From Neocallimastix lanati (nom. inval.) (taxonomy: Eukaryota; Neocallimastigomycota; Neocallimastigomycetes; Neocallimastigales; Neocallimastigaceae): a stretch of 62,000 nucleotides of DNA. Under the pieces are notes generated by a model, which was given only the letters and a program-made list of their open reading frames with translations, was not told where the DNA came from and ran no database searches. A program made the translations under genes and the position numbers. The stretch is taken from assembly GCA_016946835.1 (NCBI GenBank), contig JACVTC010000188.1, positions 1 to 62,000 on the forward strand. Direction: 5' to 3'. This document shows positions 59,362-62,000 of this stretch, in pieces; the stretch's first letter is position 1, and every line of letters starts with the position of its first letter.

Positions 59362-59640
59362 CTACATTTCCATGATGAAGTCTGAGAAATATTTAAGCTT
59401 GGGTCCAGAAATACTTTTGGTTAATGGATCTGCCATCATTGAGTTAGTACCAATGAGTGTTAATTTAATTTCATTTTTCATAATTTCATCTTGAACATAT
59501 TTGTATTTTATATCCATATATTTGCATCGTCCCTTTTGGTTTTCATTTTCAGCTATATCCTTACATGGTTTATTATCTATTCTAATATTAATTCTAATGT
59601 TTTTGTTAAATATTTCATTAACTAATCTTCTTATCTGTAA
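59362..59640 (-). pseudogene. Ty1/copia Pol C-terminus (RNase H), 5'-truncated
   Basis: Ninety-two codons read on the minus strand as IRRLVNEI, IDNKPCKDIAEN, CKYMDIKYKYVQDEI, LTLIGTNSMMADPLTKSI and a stop. This is the hallmark end of copia RNase H (D-N-x-x-x-x-x-I-A-x-N, K-x-x-D-I-x-x-x-x-V, A-D-x-L-T-K). Upstream of 59640 the similarity ends in AT-rich sequence with stops; TTTACAG precedes the frame. The remainder of gag-pol is missing, so it is inert. Confidence 0.85.
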
Positions 59641-60204
59641 AGATTTAATAAATCTTTAATACATTAAATAGCTTAATTTTTCGTACAATTAATTTATTTA
59701 ATGTATATGAATTATTTTTTTTATATAAAATTTATTGAAATAAAATTTAATTATTTTTTTAATTGAAAATATTTTTTAATTAGTTTAGTTAATTTAGTTT
59801 AGTTTTAAATAGTTAAATATTAATTTAGGAATAATCTTAAATAGTTAATATTTATAAAAATAGTTTTTCAATATTAAATATATAATTAAAATTATTATAA
59901 GTATTAAAATAATAAATAAAATAAAGAGTTTAAAAAATTAATTTTAGTTTTAGTAAATTAATAAATAATAAAAAATTATTAATTAAAAAATCTTTTGTTT
60001 ATAAATAAATAGTTTTATATATATTATTAAATAACATCATATATTAATATTGTAATAAGAAAAAATATAAATACATGTAATTTTTCTTAATTTAATCGAT
60101 GTATTAGTTATTAACTATTTTACAGTTAATAACATAAAAGAAGTTTATAATTAATAAAAGAATTTATTAATAAAAGAAATTACTTTAATTTTATTTGTTT
60201 AAAT
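59641..60204. other. AT-rich intergenic, no gene seen
   Basis: Between the truncated copia element and the putative LTR of the second gypsy element; only AT words. Confidence 0.5.
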
Positions 60205-60765
60205 TGTAGTGTTTTTTTTATTGTTATAATCTGTTTTTTTTATTGACGGATTCATTACAATAACTAATACCCACTAAGATTTAAACAAAAAACACGTTAT
60301 AACAAGTAAAAACTACTATTGCGTTTGGATTCTTCTACTGTGTTTGGTTTCTACTGTGTTTGGTTTCTACTGTGTTTGGTTTCTACTGTGTTTGGTTTCT
60401 ACTGTGTTTGGTTTCTACTGTGTTTGGTTTCTACTGTGTTTGGTTTCTACTGTGTTTGGTTTCTACTGTTTTTGGTTTCTACTGTGTTTGGTTTCTACTG
60501 TTTTTGGTTTCTACTGTTTTTGGTTTCTACTGTTTTTGGTTTCTACTGTTTTTGGTTTCTACTGTTTTTGGTTTCTACTGTGTTTGGTTTCTACTGTTTT
60601 TGGTTTCTACTGTGTTTGATCCATACCGTGTTTATCGTTACTGTGTTGTCTTTTGCGCTTTATCTTCAAGGTGTTTTATTTCTACTGTGGCTCTTTAATA
60701 ACATATTAGTTAATATTATTATATTATATTATATTTGTTTCGTTTACTCGTCGCACACCATTACA
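60205..60765 (+). repeat. Putative 5' LTR of the second gypsy element
   Basis: The proposed right edge is ...CACACCATTACA at 60765, followed by a PBS-like TGGATATCGTGCTGACGA (60768). The left edge is a TGTAGTG (60205) or TGTTATAATC (60222). The other LTR lies outside the window, so boundaries cannot be confirmed. A minisatellite occupies the middle. Confidence 0.4.
60333..60618. repeat. 16-bp minisatellite, 18 copies
   Basis: Unit TTTCTACTGTGTTTGG repeats with exact 16-bp spacing (CTACTG at 60335, 60351 and so on to 60607). A single G/T site in TGTGTTT/TGTTTTT varies among copies: the first eight have G, later ones are mixed. Because 16 is not a multiple of 3, the overlapping ORFs here are artefacts. 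Confidence 0.95.
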
Positions 60766-61001
60766 ATTGGATATCGTGCTGACGACTTTATGAATAATAA
60801 TATAATATTAATATAATAATAATTAATTACTAGAACGAAAATAATTTAGAATAAATAAAATAAATTATATAAGTAAATACCTTAATAAATAAGCAGGTCA
60901 GAAAATAAATAAAATATTAGTTGAAATCTAAGTATACAAATAAATTAATCAAGTTGGAAGAATTGGATCTTATATTTCAAAATTTAAATCTTGAGGATCA
61001 A

Positions 61002-62000
61002 ATGGAACAACAACTTAATCCAGCTCCTCAACTGAAGATCATCAACGACCCTCCCTTATTCTCGGGAGCTACGAAGGACCTCGATGGATTTTTGACAAGG
61101 ATAGAGTTAGCTATCGAGGCAAATCCACGAAGGTTCCCCGATGATAGAAGGAAGGTCATGTTCGTTATCTCATATTTTACTGGAAGAGCACTTAACTGGG
61201 CTTCTTGCTTACGGAGGAATAATAACGAAGTTCTTAGAAACTATGAGAACTTCATTAATGAACTAAGAAGAAACTTTGGCGACCCTGACGTTGATGCTGC
61301 TGTCGCTAATGGGAAACTTAACAATATTCGTCAGTTCAAGTATGGCCACGTTATGGAATACATCACTGCATTCCAGAAGATAAGCCAATACTCGAACTTT
61401 AATGAGTCCGCAAAAATCTTTATGTATATTAAAGGACTCCATCCCAAGATGAGAGAACGTTTAGCTCTCGTAAATCCAAATCCCAACAACTTAGAGCAGC
61501 TATTTAGGGAATCTGTGAATATAGAAAGCCTTACCAAGAGAAACGACATCCAAGAATATTACTTAATTCATCAAGACCGTAGAAATTATAATCAAGACGA
61601 TCCAATGGATGTGGATCTTTATCGCATTAAAAAAGGTCAAAAAGTCACAAGATATTTCCCATCACACAACAAGAACTACATTGAAAACAAATCAAATATT
61701 GAAGAAAGAAGAAAGAAGAGACTATGTTTTAAATGTGGTGAAGCTGGACACATGCAATTTAATTGTCCAAATAGAATAAAACCAAAAAACTTCAAAATGA
61801 TTAATAAAGTTCCAAATGAAGATCCCTCTTCTTCTGCCACTTCTATATCTACCTCTTCTTCTGTTAGGAGAATTAAGAAAGTTGAAAAGTATGATAATAT
61901 CTACAAAGTTTTGGATATTGTTGAAAATGAGAATATAAATTTTAAAGGAAAGACTAACATACTTGATTTTTATATTAAAACAAATGAATCCGATGAGGTT
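61002..62000 (+). CDS. Gag of a second Ty3/gypsy element (runs off the window)
   Basis: The frame is open from an in-frame TAG upstream of the ATG at 61002 to the window edge (333 codons). Residues 10-190 resemble the Retrotrans_gag capsid domain (PPLFSGATKDLDGFLTRIEL, SYFTGRALNWA, FGDPDVDAA, YIKGLHPKMRERLAL). A CCHC knuckle starts at residue 242 (CFKCGEAGHMQFNC). A Ser/Thr-rich linker follows at about 275-292, with the frame continuing toward a likely protease. Base composition is clearly less AT-rich than the first element's Gag, and the protein belongs to a different gypsy lineage. Confidence 0.88.
   Translation, partial: MEQQLNPAPQLKIINDPPLFSGATKDLDGFLTRIELAIEANPRRFPDDRRKVMFVISYFTGRALNWASCLRRNNNEVLRNYENFINELRRNFGDPDVDAAVANGKLNNIRQFKYGHVMEYITAFQKISQYSNFNESAKIFMYIKGLHPKMRERLALVNPNPNNLEQLFRESVNIESLTKRNDIQEYYLIHQDRRNYNQDDPMDVDLYRIKKGQKVTRYFPSHNKNYIENKSNIEERRKKRLCFKCGEAGHMQFNCPNRIKPKNFKMINKVPNEDPSSSATSISTSSSVRRIKKVEKYDNIYKVLDIVENENINFKGKTNILDFYIKTNESDEV

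Noticed and set aside
60319-60816. ORFs with 16-residue repeats (VSTVFGFYCVWFLLCL)
   Set aside because: A 16-bp repeat necessarily gives a 16-residue period in every frame; three overlapping frames look alike, so no coding signal.

Overview
The window looks like nuclear DNA of an anaerobic gut fungus (Neocallimastigomycota) or a close zoosporic relative. The evidence is extreme AT content, kilobases of AT microsatellite, Asn-rich retrotransposon proteins, small secreted cysteine-rich and acidic proteins, and a spliced gene resembling a flagellar microtubule inner protein. The assignment is an inference from composition and gene content; no rRNA is present to confirm it.

Layout. 181-9292 is a nearly intact Ty3/gypsy retrotransposon read on the minus strand. 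It has 616-bp LTRs differing at one visible site, a PBS, gag, a textbook -1 frameshift signal, pol and a polypurine tract. Beside it lie a 556-bp solo LTR with a 5-bp target duplication (9301-9856) and a tRNA-Ser(GCT) gene. Both LTR elements entered within about 15 bp upstream of that tRNA. 11.2-15 kb is a large inverted repeat carrying two almost identical genes for acidic, signal-peptide, single-TM proteins with SDDYG motifs; a third, proline-rich paralog lies at 17.3-18.2 kb. Between them is a decayed LINE-like RT trace. 18.2-26.1 kb is mostly AT satellite. At 26.2 kb sits a compact GC-richer island flanked by a 15-bp repeat, followed by a secreted cysteine-rich protein and decayed coding traces.

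29.0-30.0 kb holds a four-exon minus-strand gene (91 aa) matching the PIERCE1/PIERCE2 family of axonemal microtubule inner proteins; no single-frame ORF reveals it. 31-47.4 kb is a cluster of four TLDc-domain genes (N-terminal domain, coiled coil, TLDc) in duplicated blocks interspersed with copies of a short GC-richer repeat family. Their C-terminal halves are nearly identical and their N-terminal halves diverge. 49.3 and 54.9 kb hold two secreted six-cysteine paralogs separated by AT satellites. 56-59 kb is a tandem duplication carrying two identical intron-containing tRNA-Ile(TAT) genes. The second copy ends at the 3' end of a truncated Ty1/copia element (RNase H tail, PPT, LTR). The window ends in the leader and gag of a second, different gypsy element preceded by an 18-copy 16-bp minisatellite.

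The genes do not form one pathway. The window is a repeat-rich region of recent duplications, LTR elements near tRNA genes, and small lineage-specific gene families.
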